Of a stretch of 47,492 bases of DNA, positions 34,613 through 42,423 are shown one piece after another. The first letter of the stretch is position 1. Every line of letters begins with the position of its first letter. The notes below the pieces were generated by a model. The model was not told where the DNA came from and did no database searches. It saw only the letters and a list, made by a program, of their open reading frames with translations. The stretch covers positions 1 through 47,492 of the forward strand of contig NZ_JAGFNS010000045.1 of the NCBI RefSeq assembly GCF_017592555.1, written 5' to 3'. Both the position numbers and the translations under genes were made by a program. The DNA is from Actinoplanes flavus. GTDB taxonomy: Bacteria > Actinomycetota > Actinomycetes > Mycobacteriales > Micromonosporaceae.

Positions 34613-35531
34613 GGGCCACCTCCTGGTAACGGTTGACGGCCGGGGGCAGGCCCAGCCGCTCGCGCAGCCGCCGCCGCGGCGACGGTGTGAACAGGCCGCG
34701 CCGCCGCAGCTCCGGCACGAGCTCTCCGGTGATGGCGCGCACCCCGTGGTCCCCACCCGGGTGCAGCCGGAAGCCGGCGAGACCGGTCGCGCTCCAGGCG
34801 GCGATCAGGTCCGCCGTCTCGGCCGTCGTGCGGCCGGAGACCGCCAGGTCGGCGAAGACCTTCTTGCCGGGCAGCCGCCGCACGATCGTCGCGGCCTGGC
34901 CGGCGTCGTCCGGCGTCACGAAGTACACGTCCACGTCGAGGCGCGACCACACCCGCTCGTCGTGGGCGAGCGCCGCCACGACCGGCTGTCCCTGCGGCGG
35001 CCGCGGCACGATCGACGGCCCCTTGACCGAGAAGTGGGCCCCGGCGAAGTCGATGTAGTGCAGCTTGTCCCGGTCGATGAACCGTCCGGTGGCCACGTCC
35101 TTGATGATCGCGTCGTCCTCCCAGCTGTCCCAGAGCCGCCGCACCACCTCGATCACGTCGCCGGCCTCGGCGAACAGGTCGTCGAACTCCAGTGGCGCCC
35201 GCCGCCCGAGCAGGGCCGCCTCGGCCGGGTCGGCGGACACCCGCACCTGCCATCCGGCGCGGCCCCGGCTGACGTGGTCGAGGGTGGCCAGGGCGGTGGA
35301 CAGGTGGAACGGTTCGGTGTGGGTGGTGGTGGCCACCGGAACCAGGCCGACGTGCCGGGTCAGTGGGGCGACCCGGGCGGCGACCTGGACGGCGTCGGGC
35401 CGCCGGCCGCCGAAGCTGTCCTGGAAGGTGACGAAGTCCAGGCGGGCCTCGTCCGCCTGCCGGACGGGGGTCGTCCAGTCGGCGGCGGCGAACGAGTCCC
35501 CGTCCAGCGCGATCGCCAGATGTAGGGTCAT
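34605..35531 (-). CDS. short luciferase-like FMN monooxygenase
   Basis: This is a 308-residue luciferase-like protein related to but shorter than the NtaA class. It has LDFVTFQDSFGGRRPDAVQV, then LSTALATLDHVSRGRAGWQVRVS and PQGQPVVAALAHD. The central insertion carries FIDRDKLHYIDFAGAHFSVKGP, a feature of NtaA-like enzymes. The barrel C-terminus (AGFRLHPGGDHGVRAI) is present, so it is probably functional. ATG 35531 overlaps the ABC ATPase stop (ATGA). It may form a heteromer with the neighbouring enzymes. Confidence 0.85.
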   Translation of the reverse strand: MTLHLAIALDGDSFAAADWTTPVRQADEARLDFVTFQDSFGGRRPDAVQVAARVAPLTRHVGLVPVATTTHTEPFHLSTALATLDHVSRGRAGWQVRVSADPAEAALLGRRAPLEFDDLFAEAGDVIEVVRRLWDSWEDDAIIKDVATGRFIDRDKLHYIDFAGAHFSVKGPSIVPRPPQGQPVVAALAHDERVWSRLDVDVYFVTPDDAGQAATIVRRLPGKKVFADLAVSGRTTAETADLIAAWSATGLAGFRLHPGGDHGVRAITGELVPELRRRGLFTPSPRRRLRERLGLPPAVNRYQEVARA

Positions 35532-37060
35532 GCGGCTCCCTCCAAGGTGGGCACGGCGCTGAGCAGCGCCCGGGTGTACTCGTGGCCGGCGTGTTCGAAG
35601 ACCGCCCGGACCGGTCCCTGCTCGACGACCCGGCCGTCGTGCATGACCAGGACCCGGTCGGCCAGGTCGCGGATCACGCCGAGGTCGTGGGAGATGAACA
35701 GCAGTGCGGTCCCGTCGTCCGCGCGGATCTGCGCGAGCAGGTCGAGGACCTGCGCCTGCACCGACACGTCGAGTGCGGAGACCGGCTCGTCGCAGATGAT
35801 CAGACTCGGTCGTGGGGCGATGGCGCGGGCCACGGCGACCCGCTGTCGTTGCCCGCCGGACAGCTGGCGCGGGTAGCGGTCCAGGACGTCGGCGCCGAGC
35901 CCGACGCGTTCCAGGATCGGCTGCGGGTCCGCGCCGCGCGGCAGGGCCTCGCCGACGATGCGGCGCACCGTCCACCGCGGATCGAAGGCGGACAGCGGGT
36001 CCTGGGCGATCAGCTGGAGGCGGCGGCGGATCGGGCGGCGGGCCCGTTCCGGCACGCCGCTGAAGTCGCGGCCCTCGAAACGCACCCGCCCGGAGGTCGG
36101 CTCGGTCAGCCCGAACAGCAGCTGCGCCACGGTGGTCTTGCCGGAGCCGGACTCGCCGACCAGGCCGACGATCTCACCGGCCCGGATGGTGAGGCCGACG
36201 TCGCGGACCACGGTGCGGTCGCCGTACACCTTGCGCAGCGCGGTCGCCTCGGCGACCACCTCGCCGGGCGCCGTCGTGGTCACCCTGCGGCGTCCGCCGG
36301 CGGCCGAGATCAATTCTCTGGTGTACGCGTGCCCGGCGCCGCCCAGCAGGGTGCGGGTGGGTCCCGACTCGACGATCCGGCCGTCCTTCATGACCAGCAC
36401 CCGGTCGGCGAGCCGGGACACCACCGCCAGGTCGTGGCTGATCAGCAGCAGGGTCTCCCCCGACGCGCGCCGTTCGGCCAGCAGTTTCAGGATCTGCGCC
36501 TGCACGGTCGCGTCCAGGGCGGTGGTGGGCTCGTCGGCGATCAGCAGTCTCGGGCCGCCGGCGATGGCGGAGGCGATCAGGGCCCGCTGCCGCAGCCCGC
36601 CGGAGAGCTGGTGCGGGTACTGCCGGGCCCGCCGGCCGGGTTCCGGCACGTGCACGTCGGTGAGCAGCTGCCGGACCCGGTCCGGCCGGTCCCCGCGGTC
36701 GCCGATGCCGTGGGTGCGCAGCACCTCGGTGATCTCGGCGCCGACGGTGCGCAGCGGGTCCAGGGAGACCAGGGCGTCCTGGAGGATCAGCCCGGCGAAC
36801 CGGCCGCGCAGCCGCCGCCAGTCGCGGGCCGCGAACCCGCGGACGTCGCGCCCGTCGACGGTGAACGTGCCGGCCTCGACCCGGGCCGCCGGACCGGCCA
36901 GTCCGACCAGGCTGCGGGCGGTGACGCTCTTACCGGACCCGCTCTCCCCGACCAGCGCCAGACACTCACCCTCCTCGATGTCGAAGCTGACCCCGCGGAC
37001 CGCCTCCACCTGCCGTTTCCCCAGGCGGAAAGTCACCCGCAGGTTCTCGACCTCGATCAC
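35528..37060 (-). CDS. dipeptide-type ABC ATPase, DppD-DppF fusion
   Basis: This is a 510-residue double ATPase. The first nucleotide-binding domain (about 1-250) has Walker A GESGSGKSV, signature LSGGLRQR and LIADEPTTALDATVQAQIL. The second (about 275-510) has Walker A GESGSGKTT, QDPLSAFDPRWTV, signature LSGGQRQR and LIICDEPVSALDVSVQAQVL. Separate DppD and DppF are fused, as is common in actinobacteria. GTG 37060 is chosen because GGGAGG lies 7 nt upstream; a longer in-frame open frame upstream lacks this. It starts 52 bp after the permease stop, the largest gap in the operon. Confidence 0.94.
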   Translation of the reverse strand: MIEVENLRVTFRLGKRQVEAVRGVSFDIEEGECLALVGESGSGKSVTARSLVGLAGPAARVEAGTFTVDGRDVRGFAARDWRRLRGRFAGLILQDALVSLDPLRTVGAEITEVLRTHGIGDRGDRPDRVRQLLTDVHVPEPGRRARQYPHQLSGGLRQRALIASAIAGGPRLLIADEPTTALDATVQAQILKLLAERRASGETLLLISHDLAVVSRLADRVLVMKDGRIVESGPTRTLLGGAGHAYTRELISAAGGRRRVTTTAPGEVVAEATALRKVYGDRTVVRDVGLTIRAGEIVGLVGESGSGKTTVAQLLFGLTEPTSGRVRFEGRDFSGVPERARRPIRRRLQLIAQDPLSAFDPRWTVRRIVGEALPRGADPQPILERVGLGADVLDRYPRQLSGGQRQRVAVARAIAPRPSLIICDEPVSALDVSVQAQVLDLLAQIRADDGTALLFISHDLGVIRDLADRVLVMHDGRVVEQGPVRAVFEHAGHEYTRALLSAVPTLEGAA

Positions 37061-37112
37061 TGTGTTGCCTCCCAGTGCTCTCGCGGCCCTTGCTTCGCTG
37101 CGGTGCACTCGA

Positions 37113-37961
37113 TCACTGGTGCCGCCCTTCGAACCGGTTCTGCAGGTGCCGACCGATCACGGTGAGAGAGATGACGGTGGCGGTGACGGCGCAGCCCGGA
37201 AGCACCGACGCCCACCAGGCGATGTGCAGGTAGCCGCGGCCCTCGGAGAGCATCGCGCCCCACTCCGGCGACGGCGGCTGCGGTCCGAGGCCGAGAAAGC
37301 TGAGGCCGGCCGCGATGAGGACCGCCTCGCCGAGCCCGATCATCGCCAGGACCGGGATCGGGCCGAGGACGTTCGGCAGGACGTGCCGCAGCACCAGGCG
37401 GGTGCGCGACGCTCCGAACGCGACGGCGTGGGTGACGTACGGCGCCTGCCGCACCACCAGCGTCTGGGCCCGCACCACCCGGGCGTGGTGCGGGAGGGTG
37501 GCGATGCCGATCGCCACGATGAGGCTGACGGTGCCGGTCCCGGCGATGGCGATGAACAGCAGCGCGAGCAGGACCAGCGGGAACGCGGCGAGGGCGTCGA
37601 AGCCGCGGCTGAGGACCTCGTCGGCGGCCCGGTGGGTGAGCCCGGCGAGCAGGCCGAGCAGGATGCCGGCGCCGACCGCGATGACGGTGGCGGCCACGCC
37701 GATGCTCAAGCTGTGCCGGGCGCCGTGCACGACCCGGTCGAAGACGTCGCGGCCCAGCTGATCGGTGCCGAACCAGTGGGCGGCCGACGGCGCTTCCAGC
37801 ACGTGCAGCGGGTCGGCGGCGAGCGGGTCGGCGGCGAACAGCGACGGCCAGGCCACCGCGGTCAGGGCCAGGCCCAGCACGACGGTGGCGGCGGCGATCG
37901 GAGGGCGGGGTGGGCGCAGGGCGAACCGGCGCGCGGTGAGCCGGGGCATGGCGACGGTCAT
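37113..37961 (-). CDS. dipeptide-type ABC permease (DppC-like)
   Basis: This 282-residue permease has about six helices and the DppC landmarks HWFGTDQLGRDVFDRVVHGARHSL and FGASRTRLVLRHVLPNVLGP (the EAA loop region). LSFLGLGPQPPSPEWGAML precedes the last helices. The start is ATG 37961, 3 bp after the preceding permease stop. It pairs with the DppB-like protein to form the channel. Confidence 0.94.
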   Translation of the reverse strand: MTVAMPRLTARRFALRPPRPPIAAATVVLGLALTAVAWPSLFAADPLAADPLHVLEAPSAAHWFGTDQLGRDVFDRVVHGARHSLSIGVAATVIAVGAGILLGLLAGLTHRAADEVLSRGFDALAAFPLVLLALLFIAIAGTGTVSLIVAIGIATLPHHARVVRAQTLVVRQAPYVTHAVAFGASRTRLVLRHVLPNVLGPIPVLAMIGLGEAVLIAAGLSFLGLGPQPPSPEWGAMLSEGRGYLHIAWWASVLPGCAVTATVISLTVIGRHLQNRFEGRHQ

Positions 37962-37964
37962 CGG

Positions 37965-38879
37965 TCAGCTCCTTCGCAACCGTGGATCGATGATCAGGTA
38001 CGCGAGGTCGGCGGCCGTGTTGACGACGACGAAGGCGGCCGCCGCGAGAACGACGACGGCCAGCACCACGGGCATGTCGCTGCCGCTGACCGCCTGGAGG
38101 GTGACCTGGCCGAGCCCGGGACGGCCGAACACCTGCTCGATGATCACCGACCCGCCGATCAGCGCCCCGAAGAGCCAGCCGAGCAGGCTGACCGCGGGCA
38201 GCAGCGAATGCCGCAGCCCGTGCCGGACCAGGACCGACCGTTCGGTCAGGCCGCGGGCCCGGGCGGTGACCGCGAACGGCTCGTCCAGGGCCCGGTCCAG
38301 GCCGTCGCGCAGCACCTGGGTGAGGACCCCGGCGATCGGCAGGCCCAGCGTGACGGCGGGCAGCACCAGCGCCGCCCAGCCGCGGTCACCGGAGACCGGG
38401 AACATCCCGAACCGGAACGAGAAGACGCTGAGCAGCACGATCCCGATCAGGAACGGCGGGGTGGAGACGAGCACCAGCTCGGCGGTGGAGCTGACCCGGC
38501 GGGCCCACCGGCCCCGGGTGACGACCGCCAGGATCAGAGCCAGCACCACCCCGAAGACGGCCGCGGCGACGGCCAGCCGCACGGTGGGCGCCAGCTGGTC
38601 GCCGATGACGTCACGGACCGGGCGCTGGAGCAGGTAGGAGCGGCCCAGGTCGCCCTGCGCGGCCCGCCACAGATAGTCCAGGTACTGCACGACCGCGGGC
38701 CGGTCCAGGTGCCATTCGGCGATGATCTGGGCCCGGATCTGCGGGCTGTCGGCGCCGTCGCCGATGATGCTGTCGACGACGTCGCCGGGGGCGGCCAGCA
38801 GCGCGAGGTAGGCCGCCGTGGCCGCCGCCCAGAGCACGACCAGGCCGCTGCCGGCCCGCCGCGCGACCGCCCCGATCAC
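37965..38879 (-). CDS. dipeptide-type ABC permease (DppB-like)
   Basis: This 304-residue permease has an N-terminal helix, a periplasmic segment (WHLDRPAVVQYLDYLWRAAQGDLGRS) and about five further helices. VTARARGLTERSVLVRHGLRHSLLP is the cytoplasmic EAA loop typical of DppB. GTG 38879 overlaps the substrate-binding-protein stop (GTGA). A much longer upstream frame is a shadow of that gene. Confidence 0.93.
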   Translation of the reverse strand: MIGAVARRAGSGLVVLWAAATAAYLALLAAPGDVVDSIIGDGADSPQIRAQIIAEWHLDRPAVVQYLDYLWRAAQGDLGRSYLLQRPVRDVIGDQLAPTVRLAVAAAVFGVVLALILAVVTRGRWARRVSSTAELVLVSTPPFLIGIVLLSVFSFRFGMFPVSGDRGWAALVLPAVTLGLPIAGVLTQVLRDGLDRALDEPFAVTARARGLTERSVLVRHGLRHSLLPAVSLLGWLFGALIGGSVIIEQVFGRPGLGQVTLQAVSGSDMPVVLAVVVLAAAAFVVVNTAADLAYLIIDPRLRRS

Positions 38880-40507
38880 TTGCCGAGCCAGAGGTGGTAG
38901 GCGCTGCCCGGCACCCCGGCGGTCGGTTCGAAGCCCAGCCCGCCGACGGTGGCCGCGGCGGCGACCTGGTCGGCGGGGGCGTAGAGCGGCAGGATCAGCG
39001 CCTGGTCGGTGACGGTCAGCCGCTGGACCCGCTGGTAGGTGCCGTTGCGTGCGGCCTGGTCGGTGCTGGCCTGCCCCTCTTCGAGCAGCCTGTCGAGTTC
39101 CGGGTCCTTCACCCCGGTCCGGTTGATCGCGCCGGCCGAGTGCAGCAGCAGGTTGAGGGCCGCCCCGGCGTCGGTGTCGGCGCGGGAGTTGTCGAACACC
39201 TCGTACGCGCCGTCGGCCAGCGCCTGGGTGGCGGCGCCCTGGTCGACCAGCGCCACGTTCAGGTCGATGCCGGCGCTCTGCTTGACGGCGGCCTGGACGG
39301 CCTGGGCCAGCACGTCGCGGCGGTCGCGGACGAACGGCGCGGACTGCACCAGGCGTACGGTCAGGCGCTTGCCGTCCTTGGTGCGGAACCCGTCGGCGTC
39401 GCGGGTGGTCCAGCCGGCCTCGTCGAGCAGCCGGTTGGCCTCGGCCGCGTCCCCGCCGTAGGTCTTCTCCAGGCTCTTGTCGTAGAACGGGCTGGTCGGC
39501 CCGATCACGCTCCAGGCCCGGGTGGCGCTGCCCCGGTAGACGCCCTGGAGCACCGCGTCGACGTCGACCGCCTCGCGGAACGCCCGCCGCACCCGGATGT
39601 CGTCGAACGGCGCGTGCGCGGTGTTGAAGTAGTACGAGTACGCCGACCCGGAGTTGAGCCCACGGGCGAAGGTGAGCCGGTCGTTGCCGGTGATCAGCGC
39701 CTCGTCGGTGGCCGGCACCCCCTCGATGACCTGCACCTGCCCGGAGGTCAGCGCACCGACGCGCACCGACGGCTCCTTCAGGAACCGGTAGGTGATCTCG
39801 TCGAGGTAGGCCGGTCCGGTGTGCCCGGCGTTGGCCGGGGCCCACTGATAGGCCGGGTTCCTGGTGAAGTGCACCTCCTGCCCGGCGGTGTACCGGTCCA
39901 GGACGAACGGTCCGGTCCCGGCCAGTTCCGGTCCGCCGGCCTTCAGGTTCTTCGCCTCCTTCAGGGACTTCGGCGACACCTGGGCGCCCTGCGGCGAGGA
40001 GAGGAAGTCGAGGAGCAGCACGTCCGGCCGCTCGAGGTGGAAGGCGACGGTCGCCGGATCGATCACCTCGACGCGGTCCAGGTTGCGCAGTTGCACGGCG
40101 GCGACCGTGGGGTTGTAGCCCTCGACCGCGAACTGGTCGACGTTGGCCTTGACCGCCGCGGCGTCGAACCTGGTGCCGTCGGTGAAGCTCACGTCCGTAC
40201 GCAGCTTGAAGGTGTAGGTCCGGCCGTCCGGTGACGTCTCGTAACCGGTGGCCAGCCAGGGCAGATGGCCGCCCTTGTCGTCGTGGGTGAGCAGCGCCTC
40301 GAACGTGTTCCAGACCAGCAGGCGGGCCTTGGCCTGGGCGTACTGGTGGGGGTTGAAGGTGATCGGCTCGGTCTCGACGGCCCAGGTCAGCGAGCCGCCG
40401 CTGACCGGCTGCCCGGCGCCGGACGCCGCGGGCTCCCCGGGCGAGCAGGCGGCGGTGAGGGCGAGAACGACGGCGGCGAGAGCGGCGGCGGAACGGGTGC
40501 GGCGCAT
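38876..40507 (-). CDS. family-5 (peptide/nickel-type) substrate-binding lipoprotein
   Basis: This is a 543-residue SBP family-5 lipoprotein with lipobox LTAAC near residue 20. The body opens with SLTWAVETEPITFNPHQ and contains VWNTFEALLTHD, WLATGYETSPDGRTYTFKLR, GTGPFVLDRY, RRAFREAVDVDAVLQGV and a C-terminal LPLYAPADQV. ATG 40507 is chosen because GAGGAGG lies 8 nt upstream. It is the first gene of the eight-gene operon and is preceded by a promoter with a strong palindrome. Family members bind peptides, nickel chelates or opines, and the ligand here is unknown. Confidence 0.92.
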   Translation of the reverse strand: MRRTRSAAALAAVVLALTAACSPGEPAASGAGQPVSGGSLTWAVETEPITFNPHQYAQAKARLLVWNTFEALLTHDDKGGHLPWLATGYETSPDGRTYTFKLRTDVSFTDGTRFDAAAVKANVDQFAVEGYNPTVAAVQLRNLDRVEVIDPATVAFHLERPDVLLLDFLSSPQGAQVSPKSLKEAKNLKAGGPELAGTGPFVLDRYTAGQEVHFTRNPAYQWAPANAGHTGPAYLDEITYRFLKEPSVRVGALTSGQVQVIEGVPATDEALITGNDRLTFARGLNSGSAYSYYFNTAHAPFDDIRVRRAFREAVDVDAVLQGVYRGSATRAWSVIGPTSPFYDKSLEKTYGGDAAEANRLLDEAGWTTRDADGFRTKDGKRLTVRLVQSAPFVRDRRDVLAQAVQAAVKQSAGIDLNVALVDQGAATQALADGAYEVFDNSRADTDAGAALNLLLHSAGAINRTGVKDPELDRLLEEGQASTDQAARNGTYQRVQRLTVTDQALILPLYAPADQVAAAATVGGLGFEPTAGVPGSAYHLWLGK

Positions 40508-40529
40508 GGGCGGATCCTCCTCTCTACAT

Positions 40530-40558
40530 TTCCTATAGTCTCTATAGGAGATTGGCAA
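40530..40558 (-). promoter_or_regulatory. promoter and operator palindrome of dipeptide/monooxygenase operon
   Basis: On the minus strand TTGCCA (40558-40553) and TAGGAA (ending 40530) are spaced 17 bp, a plausible sigma-70 promoter. The -10 is embedded in the near-perfect palindrome TCCTATAGTCTCTATAGGA (40531-40549; arms TCCTATAG and CTATAGGA, 3-nt centre). A repressor binding there would block the promoter. A similar TTGCC to ATAGGAA layout precedes the tau-like operon. Confidence 0.65.
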
Positions 40559-40624
40559 GAGGAGGCGACCGACTTCTTGGTCACCCGGCTGAACCATCCC
40601 GGCCCACGATGCGTTCACCATGTC

Positions 40625-42373
40625 GTGCAGCCGACAGACCTCGCCGATCCGCCCACGCCCGAAGAACCCCAGGTGGAGACCGAACCGGACACGACCGAGC
40701 CGGAAGCCGAGGAGCCCACCCCCAAGGAGCCGGGCCGGGTACGACGGCTCCTGAACACACCGTGGGCATCACGATCACTGACCGTCGTGGCCTGCATCAC
40801 CGTCTTCGTGGCGCTGCTCTACCCCAACATCCTGCGCCGGATCAGCGTCGGCAGCTTCGCCCGCATCCCCATCGAGGCCGCGTTCATCATCCTGCTGCTG
40901 GTCGTGCTCCCCCGCCGGCCGCGCATCACGGTCGCCTCCATCCTCGGCGTCCTGCTCGGCTGGCTGGTCGTCGAGAAGAGCCTCGACATGGGCTTCTTCC
41001 GCACCCTGGCCCGGCCCTTCGACCCGGTGCTCGACTGGTCGCTGTTCGGCGACGCCTACAACTTCGTCAACGAGACGTACGGCGGCCTCGCCGCCTGGGC
41101 CGCCATCATCGCCGCGATCCTGCTCGGCCTCTCCGCCCCGGCCTTCGTCACCTGGGCCATGCTGCGCGTCTCCGCGTTCCTCGCCCGGCACCGCCGCCGC
41201 TCGGCACTGACCGCCACCGGCATCGCCGCCGCCTGGATGCTCACCTTCGCCCTCGGCGTCCAGCTCACCGCCGAGGTCCCGCTCGCCGCCCGCACCTCCG
41301 CCACCTACGCCTGGGACCGGATCTGGCAGGCCCGCGAAGGCATGCGGAACGAGGCCGAGTTCGCCGCCGAGGTCGACAACGACCCCTACCGCGACGTCCC
41401 CGCCGACCAGCTGCTCACCGGCCTGCGCGGCAAGGACTTCGTGCTCACCTTCATCGAGAGCTACGGCCGCAACGCCGTCGAGGCGCCCGAGTTCGCCGAG
41501 AGCACCGGCGCCGTCCTCACCGACGGCGACACCAAGCTCAAAGCCGCCGGATTCGCCGCCCGCAGCGGCTGGCTCACCTCACCCACCTTCGGCGGCAGCA
41601 GCTGGCTGGCCCACTCCACCCTGCTGAGCGGACTCTGGATCAACAACCAGTCCCGCTACCGCAACCTCAACGCCAGCCAGCGGCTCACCCTCACCAAGGC
41701 CTTCAAGACGGCCAACTGGGACACCGTGGCGATGATGCCCGGCAACAGCCGGCCCTGGCCGGAGAGCGCCTTCTACGGCTACAACCGGGTCTGGGACTCC
41801 CGCAACCTCGGCTACCGGGGCCCCAAGTTCGGCTGGGCCAGCATGCCCGACCAGTACACCCTCACCCGCTTCAACCAGCTCGAATACCAGAAGCCGGGCC
41901 GGCAGCCGATGATGGTCGAGATGCCGCTGCTGTCCACGCACACCCCGTGGGCCCCGATCCCCAGCTCGATCCCGTGGGAACAGGTCGGCGACGGCTCCGT
42001 CTACACCGCCCAGGCGGCCGCCGCCGCCAGCAAGGCCGACATCTGGTCCAGCAGCAGGAAGGTCCGCAAGGAGTACGGCAAGTCGGTCGTCTACACCCTG
42101 AGCACCCTGATCGACTGGATCCAGCGCTACGGCGACGACAACCTGGTCCTCGTCTTCGTCGGCGACCACCAGCCGTCCAGCGTCGTCTCCGGCGAGAACG
42201 CCAGCCACGACGTGCCGATCACCATCGTAGCCAAGGACCCGGCCGTCCTCGACAAGATCGACTCGTGGGGCTGGACCGAAAGCCTCAAACCCGCCAGCAC
42301 CGCCCCCGTCTGGCGGATGAGCGACTTCCGCGACAAGTTCCTCACCGCCTACGGCCCCGACGGCGCCCACTAG
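40625..42373 (+). CDS. LtaS/sulfatase-like membrane enzyme
   Basis: This is a 582-residue protein of the alkaline-phosphatase/sulfatase superfamily with the layout of lipoteichoic-acid-synthase-like enzymes. An acidic N-terminus is followed by about five helices (to about residue 215). A large extracytoplasmic domain follows with FVLTFIESYGRNA (E278, metal ligand position), SPTFGGSSWLAHSTLLSG (likely nucleophile region) and VFVGDHQPSS (D514-H515). These enzymes transfer phosphoglycerol or similar groups. GTG 40625 is the most compact start but lacks a ribosome site. TTG 40577, with GAGGAGG 11 nt upstream, is the alternative. It is divergent from the dipeptide operon and followed by a strong terminator. 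Confidence 0.83.
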   Translation: MQPTDLADPPTPEEPQVETEPDTTEPEAEEPTPKEPGRVRRLLNTPWASRSLTVVACITVFVALLYPNILRRISVGSFARIPIEAAFIILLLVVLPRRPRITVASILGVLLGWLVVEKSLDMGFFRTLARPFDPVLDWSLFGDAYNFVNETYGGLAAWAAIIAAILLGLSAPAFVTWAMLRVSAFLARHRRRSALTATGIAAAWMLTFALGVQLTAEVPLAARTSATYAWDRIWQAREGMRNEAEFAAEVDNDPYRDVPADQLLTGLRGKDFVLTFIESYGRNAVEAPEFAESTGAVLTDGDTKLKAAGFAARSGWLTSPTFGGSSWLAHSTLLSGLWINNQSRYRNLNASQRLTLTKAFKTANWDTVAMMPGNSRPWPESAFYGYNRVWDSRNLGYRGPKFGWASMPDQYTLTRFNQLEYQKPGRQPMMVEMPLLSTHTPWAPIPSSIPWEQVGDGSVYTAQAAAAASKADIWSSSRKVRKEYGKSVVYTLSTLIDWIQRYGDDNLVLVFVGDHQPSSVVSGENASHDVPITIVAKDPAVLDKIDSWGWTESLKPASTAPVWRMSDFRDKFLTAYGPDGAH

Positions 42374-42377
42374 AAAC

Positions 42378-42423
42378 GTGGTGTGCGGCGCCGGTCCCGG
42401 TCACTCCAGGCGCCGCACACCAC
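42378..42423. terminator. 15-bp perfect bidirectional terminator hairpin
   Basis: Arms GTGGTGTGCGGCGCC (42378-42392) and GGCGCCGCACACCAC (42409-42423) are perfectly complementary with a 16-nt loop. The hairpin fills the whole gap between the stops of two convergent genes. The left side has AAA before the stem, so the leftward transcript would end in UUU. Confidence 0.88.

Noticed and set aside
35958..38900. 980-codon plus-strand frame across ABC transporter genes
   Set aside because: It crosses three well-recognised genes on the opposite strand and has no recognisable domain.
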